From Sphingobacterium paucimobilis HER1398 (GTDB lineage Bacteria; Bacteroidota; Bacteroidia; Sphingobacteriales; Sphingobacteriaceae): a stretch of 64,000 bases of DNA. Shown here piece by piece: positions 51,868 through 61,994 of this stretch. The stretch lies in NCBI RefSeq assembly GCF_000416985.1, contig NZ_ATDL01000010.1:1-64000 (forward strand). Direction: 5' to 3'. The translations under genes were made by a program, and so were the position numbers. The notes beneath the pieces are model-generated. The model searched no databases. It saw only the letters and a list, made by a program, of their open reading frames with translations, and was not told the DNA's origin. How positions within the stretch are numbered: position 1 is the stretch's first letter; each line of letters opens with the position of its first letter.

Positions 51868-53475
51868 ATGGAAAACCTTCTTGAAATACTAAAAGAAAAA
51901 ACCGAAAAACTTTACTTAGGAGGCGGTTTAGACAAAATTCAAAAACACAAGGAAAAAGGAAAACTTACCGCTTGGGAACGTATAAAATACCTACTGGATC
52001 CCAATAGTCCTTATACAGAAATAGGAGCTTTTGCAGGGGACAATATGTATCCCAATGATGGGGGCTGCCCGAACGGAGGTGTAGCCATTGTCATGGGCTA
52101 CGTACAAAAAAGATTATGCATTATTGTTTCCAATGATGCTACCGTAAAAGCAGGGGCATGGTTTCCGATTACAGGAAAAAAGAACCTAAGAGCACAAGAG
52201 ATCGCAATGGAAAACCACCTGCCTATTATTTATTTAGTGGACTCAGCAGGCGTATATCTTCCTATGCAAGATGAAATATTTCCAGACAAAGAACATTTCG
52301 GTCGAATTTTCAGAAACAACGCAAAGATTTCTGCTATGGGTATTCCACAGATATCTGCCATTATGGGGTCATGCGTGGCCGGTGGTGCTTATTTACCTAT
52401 TATGTCAGACTATGCACTTATCGTAGAGGGCACAGGCTCTGTTTTTCTAGCCGGTTCTTACCTTGTTAGATCTTCAATAGGCGAAGTAATCGATAACGAA
52501 AGTCTGGGAGGTGCCACTACACATTCTGAAATATCAGGCGTAACAGATAATAAATATCCAAATGATGAAAGCTGTTTAGATGCCATCAAAAATATAGTGG
52601 ATAAGTTTGGGGATACACCCAAAGCAGGATTTTCAAGAATAGAATCCCAATTACCTTTGTTACCTACAGATGCCGTCTATAAAAATCTTCCCGAAGACAG
52701 ACTCAAGCCCTATAATATGCTTCAGTTACTAGATTCTATAGTAGATAAAGATTCCCTTGAAGAATATAAAAAAGATTATGGCAAGACCATAATCTGTGCC
52801 TTAGCCCGGATAGATGGCTGGGCAGTAGGTATAGTTGCCAATCAAAGAGAAGTCGTTAAAGCGAAGAAACCGGGAGGTACCCAAGAAATGCAGATGGGAG
52901 GGGTCATCTATTCGGATTCTGCAGACAAATCGGCTAGATTCATCATGAACTGCAATCAGCAGAAGATTCCTTTAGTTTTCTTCCAGGATGTAACAGGATT
53001 TATGGTAGGTTCCAGATCGGAACAGGGAGGAATCATAAAAGATGGAGCAAAGATGGTAAATGCAATGGCCAACTCCGTGGTACCAAAATTTACCTTCGTA
53101 ATCGGAAATAGTTATGGGGCAGGCAACTATGCGATGTGTGGTAAAGCCTATGACCCAAGATTGATATACGCCTGGCCAACTGCCCAAATGGCTGTTATGA
53201 GTGGCGCTTCAGCAGGTAAAACGCTACTACAGATTCAGGAAGCAACCTTAAAAGGGAAGGTCGTACAGCTATCTGAAAATGAAAAAAATAAATTACTTTC
53301 CGAAATAGAGCAAAAATATAATGAACAGTTAAGTCCCTATTACGCGGCAGCTCGACTTTGGGTAGATGGCGTTATAGATCCTAAAGAAACCAGAAAAATT
53401 ATCAGCATGGGCATTGAGGCAGCAAACCACAATCCCGACATACCAAAATATAATGTAGGTGTTATACAGACCTAA
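51868..53475 (+). CDS. Acyl-CoA carboxylase beta subunit (carboxyltransferase), methylcrotonyl-CoA type
   Basis: This 535-residue carboxyltransferase transfers CO2 from carboxybiotin to an acyl-CoA. It has IVSNDATVKAGAWFPITGKKNLRAQEIA, AIMGSCVAGGAYLPIMSDY, the second oxyanion region GNSYGAGNYAMCGKAYDPRLIYAWPTAQMAVM, and the N-terminal KEKGKLTAWERIKYLLD. Context and the AGGAYLP motif point to methylcrotonyl-CoA carboxylase (leucine pathway). The biotin carboxylase/biotin carrier partner is absent from the window. It is transcribed on its own, with a terminator-like hairpin after it. Confidence 0.93.
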   Translation: MENLLEILKEKTEKLYLGGGLDKIQKHKEKGKLTAWERIKYLLDPNSPYTEIGAFAGDNMYPNDGGCPNGGVAIVMGYVQKRLCIIVSNDATVKAGAWFPITGKKNLRAQEIAMENHLPIIYLVDSAGVYLPMQDEIFPDKEHFGRIFRNNAKISAMGIPQISAIMGSCVAGGAYLPIMSDYALIVEGTGSVFLAGSYLVRSSIGEVIDNESLGGATTHSEISGVTDNKYPNDESCLDAIKNIVDKFGDTPKAGFSRIESQLPLLPTDAVYKNLPEDRLKPYNMLQLLDSIVDKDSLEEYKKDYGKTIICALARIDGWAVGIVANQREVVKAKKPGGTQEMQMGGVIYSDSADKSARFIMNCNQQKIPLVFFQDVTGFMVGSRSEQGGIIKDGAKMVNAMANSVVPKFTFVIGNSYGAGNYAMCGKAYDPRLIYAWPTAQMAVMSGASAGKTLLQIQEATLKGKVVQLSENEKNKLLSEIEQKYNEQLSPYYAAARLWVDGVIDPKETRKIISMGIEAANHNPDIPKYNVGVIQT

Positions 53476-53481
53476 TAAAAC

Positions 53482-53518
53482 AGGCTATTAAGGGTTGATT
53501 TTCAATCCTTAATAGCCT
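53482..53518. terminator. Terminator-like hairpin between carboxylase and acetoacetate-CoA ligase
   Basis: A 17-bp stem (53482-53498 with 53502-53518) with one G-T pair and a TTT loop lies between two convergent genes. On the minus strand it is followed by TTTT (53480-53477). On the plus strand no T-run follows, so plus-strand termination is less certain. Confidence 0.7.
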
Positions 53519-53524
53519 AACAAT

Positions 53525-55435
53525 CTAAATAGAATTATAAATAGAAACATATCCAGCTAGAGATTCTGGATTACGCATAATATCCGTAGAAACAACTTTA
53601 GCAACCTCTGTTCCCGAAAAAATCTTTTTGATAGGAAGCTCTAGTTTTTTACCGCTCAGTGTATAAGGAATATCAGAAACAGGGTAAATGAAATCCGGCA
53701 CATGTCTTGGACTATACTGTCCCCTCAGTGTTCGCTTTATCATATCCTTTAGATCCTCGTTAAAATCGCTTTTATCTTCTGTCTGTACAAATAGCAACAT
53801 CGACGAAGAGCCATTATCATAGTCTATACAGACTACCAAACTGTCCTTTATCTGTGGTAGACTATTTACTGCATTATAGATTTCCGCAGTACCTATACGC
53901 ACACCACCTCGATTCAAAGTAGCATCCGATCTACCGTAGATTATTACACCTTCATCATTTATTTTTATCCAATCGCCATGGCTCCATACTAACGGAAAAT
54001 GATCAAAATAACTCTCATGATATTTCCTATTTTCCGTATCGTTCCAAAAATAAAGTGGCATAGAGGGCATAGGTTTGCGGATTACCAATTCACCTACCTC
54101 ATCATATACAGCTTTCCCTTGATCATTAAAAGCCACAATATCAGCTCCTAGTGCTCGGCACTGTAACATCCCGGCATATACTGGTAGCGTCGGACTACCC
54201 GATAAAAAAGCCGAACAAACATCCGTACCTCCGCTCAAGGAAACAATATGTACATCCGGAAATTTACCTTGCAAATCTTCAAACGTAGCTATTGGCAACG
54301 GTGATCCCGTAGAGCCAATAACCTTCGGTGCATAATCAGCTATCTCTATTCCCTCTAATGAAGTAAAATAAACCGCTCCGGCTCCAAGATGATCTACTTG
54401 AGCTCTTTTCAAAAATGTCCAAAAAGTAAGGTGTTTATTATGGTTAATAATACCATCAAACAAGCAAAGGGTAGCGCCACATAAGAGCGACGACAATGCA
54501 TAGTTCCACATCATCCAACCTGTTGTTGTGTACCAAAGAAAATTTTCTCCGTCCTGTACATTTTGATGTAATACTAAAGCTTTAAAATGCTCCAGAAGAT
54601 TTCCTCCCGTACTATGGGTAATAGCTTTAGGCTTACCTGTTGTACCAGAAGAATATAGTATCCAAATTGGATGGGAGAAAGGGACACGTACAAAAGTTAA
54701 TTGCTTTGGCACATAATCGAATATAATTTTCTTCCAATCATCTTCATATACCTGTACGACAGCTACGAGATCCACGAGATCCGATTTCAACCGCGCCAGT
54801 GTTTCCAACTTAGAAAACACCCTTTCGTTATATTGGTAGGAAGTCTCTATAAATAATACCTTTGGCTTTATTTGGGTAAATCGTTCTGAAATACTCACAT
54901 CGCCAAAGTCAGGAGAGCAACATGACCATATAGCACCTAACGAATTCACAGCTAGAAAGATAGCAATAGATTCGATCGTGTTATTTAAGACAGCGGCGAC
55001 ACGATCACCTTTTTCCACACCTTTTTCCACAAGAAATTGTTGAATTCGGCTGACCATTTCTGCCAATTCTTTCCACGAGACTTCCTCATATCCGATAGAT
55101 TCGCTAGCAAATTTAAGAGCGGGTCTTTCCGTAGTAGTTTGTTTGAAAATATGCTCTGCATAGCTCAATTCTATACCATCAAACCACTGTGTACCAATGA
55201 AATCAGAAGCACTATCATCCCAGGATAATCCTTTCTCATAAGTACCTGAATACGATATGTTAAAGTAGAAAAGTAAACTGGACCAAAACTCTTCTAAATT
55301 GTCAATTGACCATTGATGCAGCTCATGATAAGAAGAAAATTTTCTTCCTTTATCCGATTCTAAAAACTGTTGGTAATGGAAAAGTCCAGATTTACTGATA
55401 TAATCGGACGATGGTGTCCATAAAGCTTTGCTCAT
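53525..55435 (-). CDS. Acetoacetate--CoA ligase
   Basis: This 636-residue acyl-adenylating enzyme activates acetoacetate to acetoacetyl-CoA with ATP. It has the P-loop ILYSSGTTGKPKAITHS (YSSGTTGKPK at 261-270), the A8 region YGRSDATLNRGGVRIGTAEIY, and the C-terminal lysine motif TLSGKKLELPIKK. The start, with FWSSLLFYFNI and W/G-rich segments, is typical of acetoacetyl-CoA synthetases. With HMG-CoA lyase nearby, it would recycle acetoacetate from leucine breakdown. A -7-like TAATTTTG (55470-55463) lies upstream. Confidence 0.92.
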   Translation of the reverse strand: MSKALWTPSSDYISKSGLFHYQQFLESDKGRKFSSYHELHQWSIDNLEEFWSSLLFYFNISYSGTYEKGLSWDDSASDFIGTQWFDGIELSYAEHIFKQTTTERPALKFASESIGYEEVSWKELAEMVSRIQQFLVEKGVEKGDRVAAVLNNTIESIAIFLAVNSLGAIWSCCSPDFGDVSISERFTQIKPKVLFIETSYQYNERVFSKLETLARLKSDLVDLVAVVQVYEDDWKKIIFDYVPKQLTFVRVPFSHPIWILYSSGTTGKPKAITHSTGGNLLEHFKALVLHQNVQDGENFLWYTTTGWMMWNYALSSLLCGATLCLFDGIINHNKHLTFWTFLKRAQVDHLGAGAVYFTSLEGIEIADYAPKVIGSTGSPLPIATFEDLQGKFPDVHIVSLSGGTDVCSAFLSGSPTLPVYAGMLQCRALGADIVAFNDQGKAVYDEVGELVIRKPMPSMPLYFWNDTENRKYHESYFDHFPLVWSHGDWIKINDEGVIIYGRSDATLNRGGVRIGTAEIYNAVNSLPQIKDSLVVCIDYDNGSSSMLLFVQTEDKSDFNEDLKDMIKRTLRGQYSPRHVPDFIYPVSDIPYTLSGKKLELPIKKIFSGTEVAKVVSTDIMRNPESLAGYVSIYNSI

Positions 55436-55553
55436 ATTGTTTATTTTCGGCTATTATAATTGCAAAATTAGCAATTTAAGCAACAAAATAAACAACAATA
55501 GTATATATATCGTAATCTAAAGGTCCTATTTTTTACTATTTCTTTAAAACAAA

Positions 55554-56594
55554 CTATTTATTGAAAGCATTCCATCCTTGAGCTTTTATTTCGTGTACAT
55601 GTCCTGACTTCGATATCATACCACATCCTGCTGCTGCTTCCGTTACATACCCTATAACAGAAATATCCAATTGCCCTTTTATTTTATCGTAGTCAGATTG
55701 TGGAACTGTAAATAGAAGTTCATAATCTTCACCACCACTCAACGCGCATACTGTAGGATCCAATCCAAATTCTCGAGCAGTCTCATAAGTCATTGGATCA
55801 ATAGGGATTTTATCCTCGTACAGTTTACATCCCACATTTGAGGCTTTACAAATGTGCAATATTTCTGAAGCCAATCCATCCGACACATCGATCATAGCAT
55901 GAGGTTTCACGTGCAACGCATCCAATAATTGAACGACATCTTTGCGGGCTTCAGGTTTCAACTGCCGCTCGATAATATAATCCTTTCCCTCCAGGTCGGG
56001 CTGAATGTTAGGATTTTCCAAATAAATCTGTTTTTCACGCTCTAACAATTGTAATCCCACATAAGCCCCACCTAAATCACCCGATACACAGATTAAGTCT
56101 CCTTCTTTAGCACCTGATCGATAAGCTATTTCACTTTCCTCCGCATAACCAATACTGGTTACTGAAATCACCAATCCCTGTGCCGAAGCAGAAGTGTCAC
56201 CACCAATCAAGTCAACGTTAAATTTCTTACAAGCTATCAAGGCACCTTCATAAATTTCTTCAACCGCTTCCAACGGAAATTTTGAAGACAATCCGATGGA
56301 AAACGTAATCTGAGAAGCCATACCGTTCATGGCATAAATATCGCTCAAATTTACTTGTACAGCTTTATATCCTAAGTGTTTTAGTGGAACATAACGCAAA
56401 TCGAAATGAATTCCTTCGAGCAAAAGATCAGTGGAAATCAGCGTTTTCTTATTCGCAAAGTCCAATACAGCAGCGTCATCCCCGATTCCTTTCACGGTTG
56501 AAGACTCTGTTAATTCCACAGCTTGTGTCAGATGATCGATTAAACCGAATTCTCCTAACTCACTAATATTTGTTTTATCTATATTATCAAACAT
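55554..56594 (-). CDS. thiL: Thiamine-monophosphate kinase
   Basis: ThiL phosphorylates thiamine monophosphate to the active diphosphate cofactor. The 346-residue protein has the AIR-synthase-type fold with GIGDDAAVLDF (36-46), STDLLLEGIHFDLRY, VQVNLSDIYAMNG, GGDTSAS and the C-terminal SGGEDYELLFTV. Length is normal. It follows nadA at 31 bp on the same strand. No thiamine riboswitch was seen in the adjacent gaps. Confidence 0.96.
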   Translation of the reverse strand: MFDNIDKTNISELGEFGLIDHLTQAVELTESSTVKGIGDDAAVLDFANKKTLISTDLLLEGIHFDLRYVPLKHLGYKAVQVNLSDIYAMNGMASQITFSIGLSSKFPLEAVEEIYEGALIACKKFNVDLIGGDTSASAQGLVISVTSIGYAEESEIAYRSGAKEGDLICVSGDLGGAYVGLQLLEREKQIYLENPNIQPDLEGKDYIIERQLKPEARKDVVQLLDALHVKPHAMIDVSDGLASEILHICKASNVGCKLYEDKIPIDPMTYETAREFGLDPTVCALSGGEDYELLFTVPQSDYDKIKGQLDISVIGYVTEAAAGCGMISKSGHVHEIKAQGWNAFNK

Positions 56595-56625
56595 ATTTTT
56601 GCTCGTATTTTCTATTATTTATCTA

Positions 56626-57624
56626 TTATAATCCCAATTGAGCTGATATTTCCAACATCCGTTCGATAGGTTTTTGAGCTCTAGCAATCACATCTTCCGG
56701 CAGCATAATCTCAGGTTGCTCATAATAGAGACAATTGTACAATTTCTCCAATGTATTTAGCTTCATGTGTGGACAGTCATTACAGGCACATGCATTATTT
56801 GGCGGAGCCGGAATAAACTTTTTATCTGGACTAGCCTTTTGCATCTGATGTAAAATTCCCGATTCTGTCGCTACAATATACGTTTGACTGGCATCTTCGA
56901 TTGTAAATTTTAACATTCCTGACGTAGATCCGATATAATCAGCTTGACTCAGAATATGTTCTTCACATTCTGGATGGGCTATAAATTTAGCTCCAGGATT
57001 TTCGTCACGCAGTCTTTCTATCTTTTCCTGAGAAAAAATTTCATGTACCATACATGCGCCATTCCATAAAACCAAATCCCTACCTGTTTTTTTCTTTACA
57101 TAGTCGCCCAAATTCTTATCAGGGCCAAAAATAATCTTTTGGTCACGTGGCAAACTCTCTACAATCTGTACTGCATTACTTGATGTACATACGATATCCG
57201 ATAGCGCCTTCAATTCAGCTGTACAATTCACATAGGTAATCACCAGATGATCTGGATATTGTTCTTTAAATTTTGCAAACAAATGTGGAGGACAACTATC
57301 CGATAGAGAACACCCTGCTTTCAAATCCGGTAAAAGTACTTTTTTACTGGGGGACAGTATTTTAGCTGTCTCAGCCATAAAGTGAACACCTGCAAATACA
57401 ATCACATCGGCATCTGTCTTAGCCGCTTGTTGTGACAATCCTAAGCTATCCCCAATATAATCTGCTAAATCCTGTATTTCAGACTCTTGGTAATAATGAG
57501 CTAGAATAACAGCATTCTTTTCTTTCTTCAATCGTTTTATTTCATCGACCAAATCAATACTAGGATCAATAGCAACATCGATAAAGCCTTTGGCTTCTAA
57601 GTCTCTCTCAAAAGTAATATTCAT
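56626..57624 (-). CDS. nadA: Quinolinate synthase
   Basis: NadA condenses iminoaspartate with dihydroxyacetone phosphate to quinolinate, using a 4Fe-4S cluster. The 332-residue protein has [20 protein letters not shown] (42-61), [11 protein letters not shown] (Cys105, Cys111), [23 protein letters not shown] and the late [15 protein letters not shown] motif with cluster cysteines. It is divergent from nadB, its pathway partner, across the candidate origin, and upstream of thiL. Its promoter region lies inside the 481-bp gap. Confidence 0.97.
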   Translation of the reverse strand: MNITFERDLEAKGFIDVAIDPSIDLVDEIKRLKKEKNAVILAHYYQESEIQDLADYIGDSLGLSQQAAKTDADVIVFAGVHFMAETAKILSPSKKVLLPDLKAGCSLSDSCPPHLFAKFKEQYPDHLVITYVNCTAELKALSDIVCTSSNAVQIVESLPRDQKIIFGPDKNLGDYVKKKTGRDLVLWNGACMVHEIFSQEKIERLRDENPGAKFIAHPECEEHILSQADYIGSTSGMLKFTIEDASQTYIVATESGILHQMQKASPDKKFIPAPPNNACACNDCPHMKLNTLEKLYNCLYYEQPEIMLPEDVIARAQKPIERMLEISAQLGL

Positions 57625-58105
57625 CTCTCTTCTTTATTTGTCAATCATTGGAACCAAATCAACATCACAAAAGTAAACAAAGAAATTCAAACGAAATCCA
57701 CATTCCTTTTTTTCAATAATTAATAATCTATTTTATATAAATCAATCTTATTGTTTATTAGTCTGTGGAAAATGGGGATAAGTGAGGTAAAATTTATTTT
57801 ATTTTTGAGATAGTGCTGTTTTATCCACAAGTTATCCACAGGATCTATTGGGATATCGCTTGATTTTCAATCGAGTAATTTTTATGCCTTTATTTTTTCC
57901 ATATTCAGATGTGAATTTATTTATGTTTACAATTTGTTAATATCTGCTTCATATTTGTAGAATTATTGAGGTCAGGATGTGTGTATTTATAGGCGATTGT
58001 GGAATAATAAAAAGTTTTACAATTTAATTCACTATTTGTTTACACGTTTTCCACATATTTTGTTAATTTGTTAACGTATAAAGGTTCTAGATTTAAGTTT
58101 TTAAT
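57625..58105. other. Candidate chromosomal replication origin (oriC)
   Basis: This AT-rich nadA-nadB gap contains two perfect DnaA boxes TTATCCACA (57821-57829 and 57832-57840, 11 bp apart), TTTTCCACA-type boxes at 57764-57772 (minus) and 58047-58055 (plus), and near matches at 57773-57781 (TGGGGATAA) and 57998-58006 (TGTGGAATA). A very AT-rich segment (about 57710-57760) could be the unwinding element. Genes diverge from it, most genes to the left run leftwards, and by eye the plus strand changes from A/C-rich (left) to T/G-rich (right). I have not computed a skew plot. Confidence 0.75.
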
Positions 58106-59698
58106 ATGTCGGAGAGAAAAGTTGACTTTTTAATAGTAGGCTCGGGTATTGCAGGGTTGAGTTTTGCATTGAAAGCAGCTAAGTTAGGTAAAGTATTGAT
58201 AGTCACTAAGTCTAATGAAGATGAATCCAATACAAAGTACGCTCAAGGAGGCGTAGCGGTCGTTACAGATCATACAGATAGCTTCGAAAAACATATACAG
58301 GATACCCTGATTGCAGGGGATGGTCTTTGTAATCCACAGGTTGTGGAAAACGTGATAAAAGAGGGGCCTGCCCGTATAGAAGAGCTGATAGCTTATGGGA
58401 CTTCGTTTGACAGAGAAGATTCAGGTAGTTACGATTTAGCGAAAGAAGGAGGTCATTCTGCGCATAGAATCCTTCATTATAAGGATATTACGGGCTATGA
58501 GATTGAACGTGCGTTACTTGAGAAGATTCATCAGGAACCGAATATAGAGATTCTAACACATTATTTTGCAGTAGATCTCATTACACAGCATCATTTAGGA
58601 AAACATGTGGATAAGAAGTCTACAGACACCGCTTGCTACGGTATTTACGCTTTCAACACTTTTACTAACAATGTGGAAAAGTTCCTTGCAAAGGTCACTT
58701 TGATGGCTACTGGAGGAGCTGGGCATGTGTATTCGAGTACGACAAATCCAACTATTGCTACCGGGGATGGTATTGCTATGGTATATAGGGCCAAAGGAAA
58801 GGTAAGGAACATGGAGTTTATACAGTTTCATCCGACAGCTTTATACAACCCGAGTGAATACCCTGCTTTTTTAATTTCTGAGGCCGTGCGCGGTTTTGGT
58901 GGTATTTTAAGAAGATGCAATGGCGAATCCTTTATGGAGGAGTATGACGAGCGTGGTTCGCTTGCTCCAAGAGATATAGTCGCTCGGGCTATAGATAGCG
59001 AGATGAAGCGATCTGGGCTAGATTTTGTTTATTTAGATATTACGCATCGCAATAAGGCCGATTTGCTTTCTCATTTTCCAAATATCTATGAGAAGTGCCT
59101 TTCGATCGGATTGGATATGACCAAGGATTTTATACCTGTTACTCCAGCAGCTCATTATTTGTGTGGTGGAATATTAGTGGATGAGTTTGGCGCCAGTTCA
59201 ATAGCCAATTTATATGCCTGTGGAGAATGTGCATCTACAGGCCTTCATGGAGCTAATAGGTTGGCTTCCAATTCTTTACTAGAAGCTGCTGTGTATGCGC
59301 ATCGCATATTTTTGGATGCAGAAGCCAAGTTTGCTTCCCTGACTTATCAAGAATCAGTTCCAGATTGGGACGATTCGAATACTAAACTATCTAATGAAGA
59401 TATTTTGGTGACTCACAATTTACGTGAGACACAAAAATTTATGAGTGATTACGTAGGTATTGTTCGTTCCGATTTTCGTCTTGATCGAGCTATGCGTCGT
59501 TTAGGGTTATTGCATGAAGAAACCGAATCTTTTTATAAAAGGACACGTTTATCTGTTAAACTTTGTGAGCTTCGTAATGTTATACAAGTGGCTTATTTGG
59601 TGGTCAAATCGGCTATGAATAGAAAAGAGAGTAGGGGATTACATTTTACAACAGATTATCTTCAACATGCAGAGCAGTTGGAAGATACAATTTTATAG
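58106..59698 (+). CDS. nadB: L-aspartate oxidase
   Basis: NadB oxidises L-aspartate to iminoaspartate with FAD, feeding NadA in NAD synthesis. The 530-residue protein has the FAD Rossmann motif GSGIAGLSFALKA (12-24), KYAQGGVAVV, HSAHRILHYKDITG, the second FAD segment MATGGAGHVYSSTTNP, FIQFHPTALY and the succinate-dehydrogenase-like ACGECASTGLHGANRLASNSLLEA. Length is normal. It is the first gene right of the candidate origin and is 3 bp upstream of the carbonic anhydrase gene. Confidence 0.97.
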   Translation: MSERKVDFLIVGSGIAGLSFALKAAKLGKVLIVTKSNEDESNTKYAQGGVAVVTDHTDSFEKHIQDTLIAGDGLCNPQVVENVIKEGPARIEELIAYGTSFDREDSGSYDLAKEGGHSAHRILHYKDITGYEIERALLEKIHQEPNIEILTHYFAVDLITQHHLGKHVDKKSTDTACYGIYAFNTFTNNVEKFLAKVTLMATGGAGHVYSSTTNPTIATGDGIAMVYRAKGKVRNMEFIQFHPTALYNPSEYPAFLISEAVRGFGGILRRCNGESFMEEYDERGSLAPRDIVARAIDSEMKRSGLDFVYLDITHRNKADLLSHFPNIYEKCLSIGLDMTKDFIPVTPAAHYLCGGILVDEFGASSIANLYACGECASTGLHGANRLASNSLLEAAVYAHRIFLDAEAKFASLTYQESVPDWDDSNTKLSNEDILVTHNLRETQKFMSDYVGIVRSDFRLDRAMRRLGLLHEETESFYKRTRLSVKLCELRNVIQVAYLVVKSAMNRKESRGLHFTTDYLQHAEQLEDTIL

Positions 59699-59701
59699 AT
59701 T

Positions 59702-60211
59702 ATGGCTACAATTCTCCCAGTTAAAGAGAGCTTTCCATTTATAGGTGATGATACCTATCTTGCGCCTAATTGTACAATCGTGGGTGACGTAACAGTTGGA
59801 AACCACTGTTCCATTTGGTTTAATGCGGTAGTACGTGGTGACGTAAATTATATTAAAATAGGAGATTATTCCAATATTCAGGATAATGTCACTATTCACG
59901 GTACCTACGAACGCAATGGAACCGATATAGGATCTTACGTTAATATAGGACATAATGCAATAGTCCACGGTTGCACCATAGATAGTCATGTATTGATCGG
60001 TATGGGAGCTATCGTAATGGACAGAGCACATATACAAAGCAATGTAATCATTGCTGCAGGCGCAGTAGTTTTAGAAAATATGTTCTGTGAATCAGGCTTT
60101 CTTTACGCGGGCGTTCCGGCAAAGAAAGTCAAGCCATTGACAGAAGACCAACTGTCTCTATTACAGAATCTTCCACACAATTACGTGATGTACGCCTCTT
60201 GGTTTAAATGA
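59702..60211 (+). CDS. Gamma-carbonic anhydrase family protein
   Basis: The 169-residue protein is a left-handed beta-helix trimer of the gamma-carbonic anhydrase/YrdA type. It has hexapeptide repeats (TIVGDVTVGNHCSIWFNAVVR) and the three zinc-ligand histidines: His66 (VTIHG), His84 (NIGHNA) and His89 (IVHGC). It probably hydrates CO2 or has an unknown acyl-related role; many such paralogues lack activity. It starts 3 bp after nadB, so the two are co-transcribed. Confidence 0.92.
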   Translation: MATILPVKESFPFIGDDTYLAPNCTIVGDVTVGNHCSIWFNAVVRGDVNYIKIGDYSNIQDNVTIHGTYERNGTDIGSYVNIGHNAIVHGCTIDSHVLIGMGAIVMDRAHIQSNVIIAAGAVVLENMFCESGFLYAGVPAKKVKPLTEDQLSLLQNLPHNYVMYASWFK

Positions 60212-60238
60212 TAAAGAGGCAGCCATAAAAAACTGATT

Positions 60239-61918
60239 TTATTCAAATTGTAGCACTATATTTTCATTCTGCTCCCAATTCGCACGTATTGTAAACGGTT
60301 TGTCTAAGTACCAGATCGGTTCAGCCTGTATTTTATTATAGACGTCAGCACCGTCCCATCGTTGGTTTTTATTTAGGTCCTTTATGACACGCAATATGTA
60401 TTTTCCTCCCGGATACTTTAGGTAAGAGACTTCATCTACATTGACAACTATTCTACTGTCAAATATTTTTTCCTTTTTTTCGTCGGTAAGCTGTACTATA
60501 TATTGGATATCAGGCTCTATTCCGGTTATTTTGAATTTAATATCGCCATAGTTCTCTGATTCGTCCAAAGTAAATTTAGTTTTAAATTCTTTGTTAAAAT
60601 CATCAAAGGGGCTTAATATAGCTTTTTCTTCGAGAACGAGTTCATAGTCCTTTTTGGGTTTCCAGTTATAACGTATATGATAGATATTTTTATTTAAAGT
60701 ATCCTGTTGCAGTTGAAAGTTACGTCTTGACGTACTATCTTCCATCAGGGTTACTTTAGCTTTATCTATATTTTTAATCGGGAAGATACTCGTTATGGTA
60801 AGATGTTTAATCTTGTCCACCTTATTCCCTATATTAATAACAGGCTCTATAAATCGTTCGTATTTTTCATTTTTTGATCTTCTTAAGAGTATTGTATCCA
60901 GTACTTTATCTTTATCACTCAGTTCGAATTTAACGGAATCAAAGTCCATATTTCTTAGAAATATGAAAGAGGAATCATTGTAATTAGAGAATCGGATTTG
61001 TTGATCAGCGATAGCTATATTAGGCTCCATTATCCTGAGGTGAGCCGAATCAATAGGCTGATTAAAGGTAAGTAGTATCCTACTGTTTTTTTCTATTTTC
61101 TTATCTATAGTTCTAAATTTAGTTGGTTTTCCCACCGAATATTCGATTTTTATACCATCTACATCTTTGTCTAGGACGATACTGTCTTGGATAAAACCTA
61201 TAGCTTCTTCCGGGTTGTTATATATTCTATCGTTATTTTGTTCTTTAAGTGCATATATTCTATAGGTATCTTCTCTAAGGTTTCTGAAAGTAAAGTTACC
61301 TGATGAATCGACTAAGGTAAAGATATTTGCTTTACGTTTACCAAATATAGAGTCCTGGCGGGTAGGGATGAGCAATACCTTTACATCTTTATCTATTTTT
61401 TCATCAAATACTTTAGTGTACGCATTTCTTACTGAACCTGAGATTTGTAGTGAGTCGAGTTCAGGACCAGTAGAGAATACATAGTTATAGTTTAATATAG
61501 GATTTCCTTCATTATAATCCACTAGACCTTTACCAAAGTTTATAGTGTATGTCGTGTTCATTTCTAAAGAATCGGGGAGGCGTATATGTAATGTTTTCTT
61601 TTTTATTTTATATTCGGGTTGTTTCTCTAGATCAGGAGAGATACTGAACTCTTTGAATTGATTATTGAGTTTGATGTATTCATCCATCGTCAGTACTATT
61701 TCTTTTGCATCAAAATTTCTAGTATAGTTTGCTGGAGACTCGTTTAATATTTTTGGTGGAAGCGAATCTTTTGGCCCGCCAGTAGGGCGTTGCATGTTTG
61801 CACATCGAAAGAAAGTGAGCGATATAAGAGATATAAAGCCTATTATTATCAATTTTTGAATTAAACGTGTTTTAAGGCGTTTTGACGCAATATTATCTTT
61901 AGTGGACTCCAGTATCAT
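60239..61918 (-). CDS. Ig-like (SbsA-type) domain envelope lipoprotein
   Basis: The 559-residue protein starts with a basic segment and a hydrophobic helix, then FFRC (Cys39), followed by ANMQRPTGGPKDSLPPKIL. This start with RPTGGPKDSLPP is characteristic of Bacteroidota Ig-like-domain lipoproteins. The lipobox residue before Cys is Arg, which is unusual. It carries two SbsA-type Ig-like segments (about 55-150 and 250-340) and a carboxypeptidase-regulatory-like segment between them (LVDSSGNFTFRNLREDTYRIYALKEQN). It is probably an outer-membrane-anchored protein of unknown function. Confidence 0.8.
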   Translation of the reverse strand: MILESTKDNIASKRLKTRLIQKLIIIGFISLISLTFFRCANMQRPTGGPKDSLPPKILNESPANYTRNFDAKEIVLTMDEYIKLNNQFKEFSISPDLEKQPEYKIKKKTLHIRLPDSLEMNTTYTINFGKGLVDYNEGNPILNYNYVFSTGPELDSLQISGSVRNAYTKVFDEKIDKDVKVLLIPTRQDSIFGKRKANIFTLVDSSGNFTFRNLREDTYRIYALKEQNNDRIYNNPEEAIGFIQDSIVLDKDVDGIKIEYSVGKPTKFRTIDKKIEKNSRILLTFNQPIDSAHLRIMEPNIAIADQQIRFSNYNDSSFIFLRNMDFDSVKFELSDKDKVLDTILLRRSKNEKYERFIEPVINIGNKVDKIKHLTITSIFPIKNIDKAKVTLMEDSTSRRNFQLQQDTLNKNIYHIRYNWKPKKDYELVLEEKAILSPFDDFNKEFKTKFTLDESENYGDIKFKITGIEPDIQYIVQLTDEKKEKIFDSRIVVNVDEVSYLKYPGGKYILRVIKDLNKNQRWDGADVYNKIQAEPIWYLDKPFTIRANWEQNENIVLQFE

Positions 61919-61994
61919 AAATTTATAGATAATCTCTTATATCGCTTTATTTTAACTCGATTTTATATTATATAACCTATTGATATATAGTTAA

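Noticed and set aside
59693..60037. Minus-strand 114-codon frame opposite the carbonic anhydrase gene
   Set aside because: Antisense shadow of hexapeptide repeats; no independent features.
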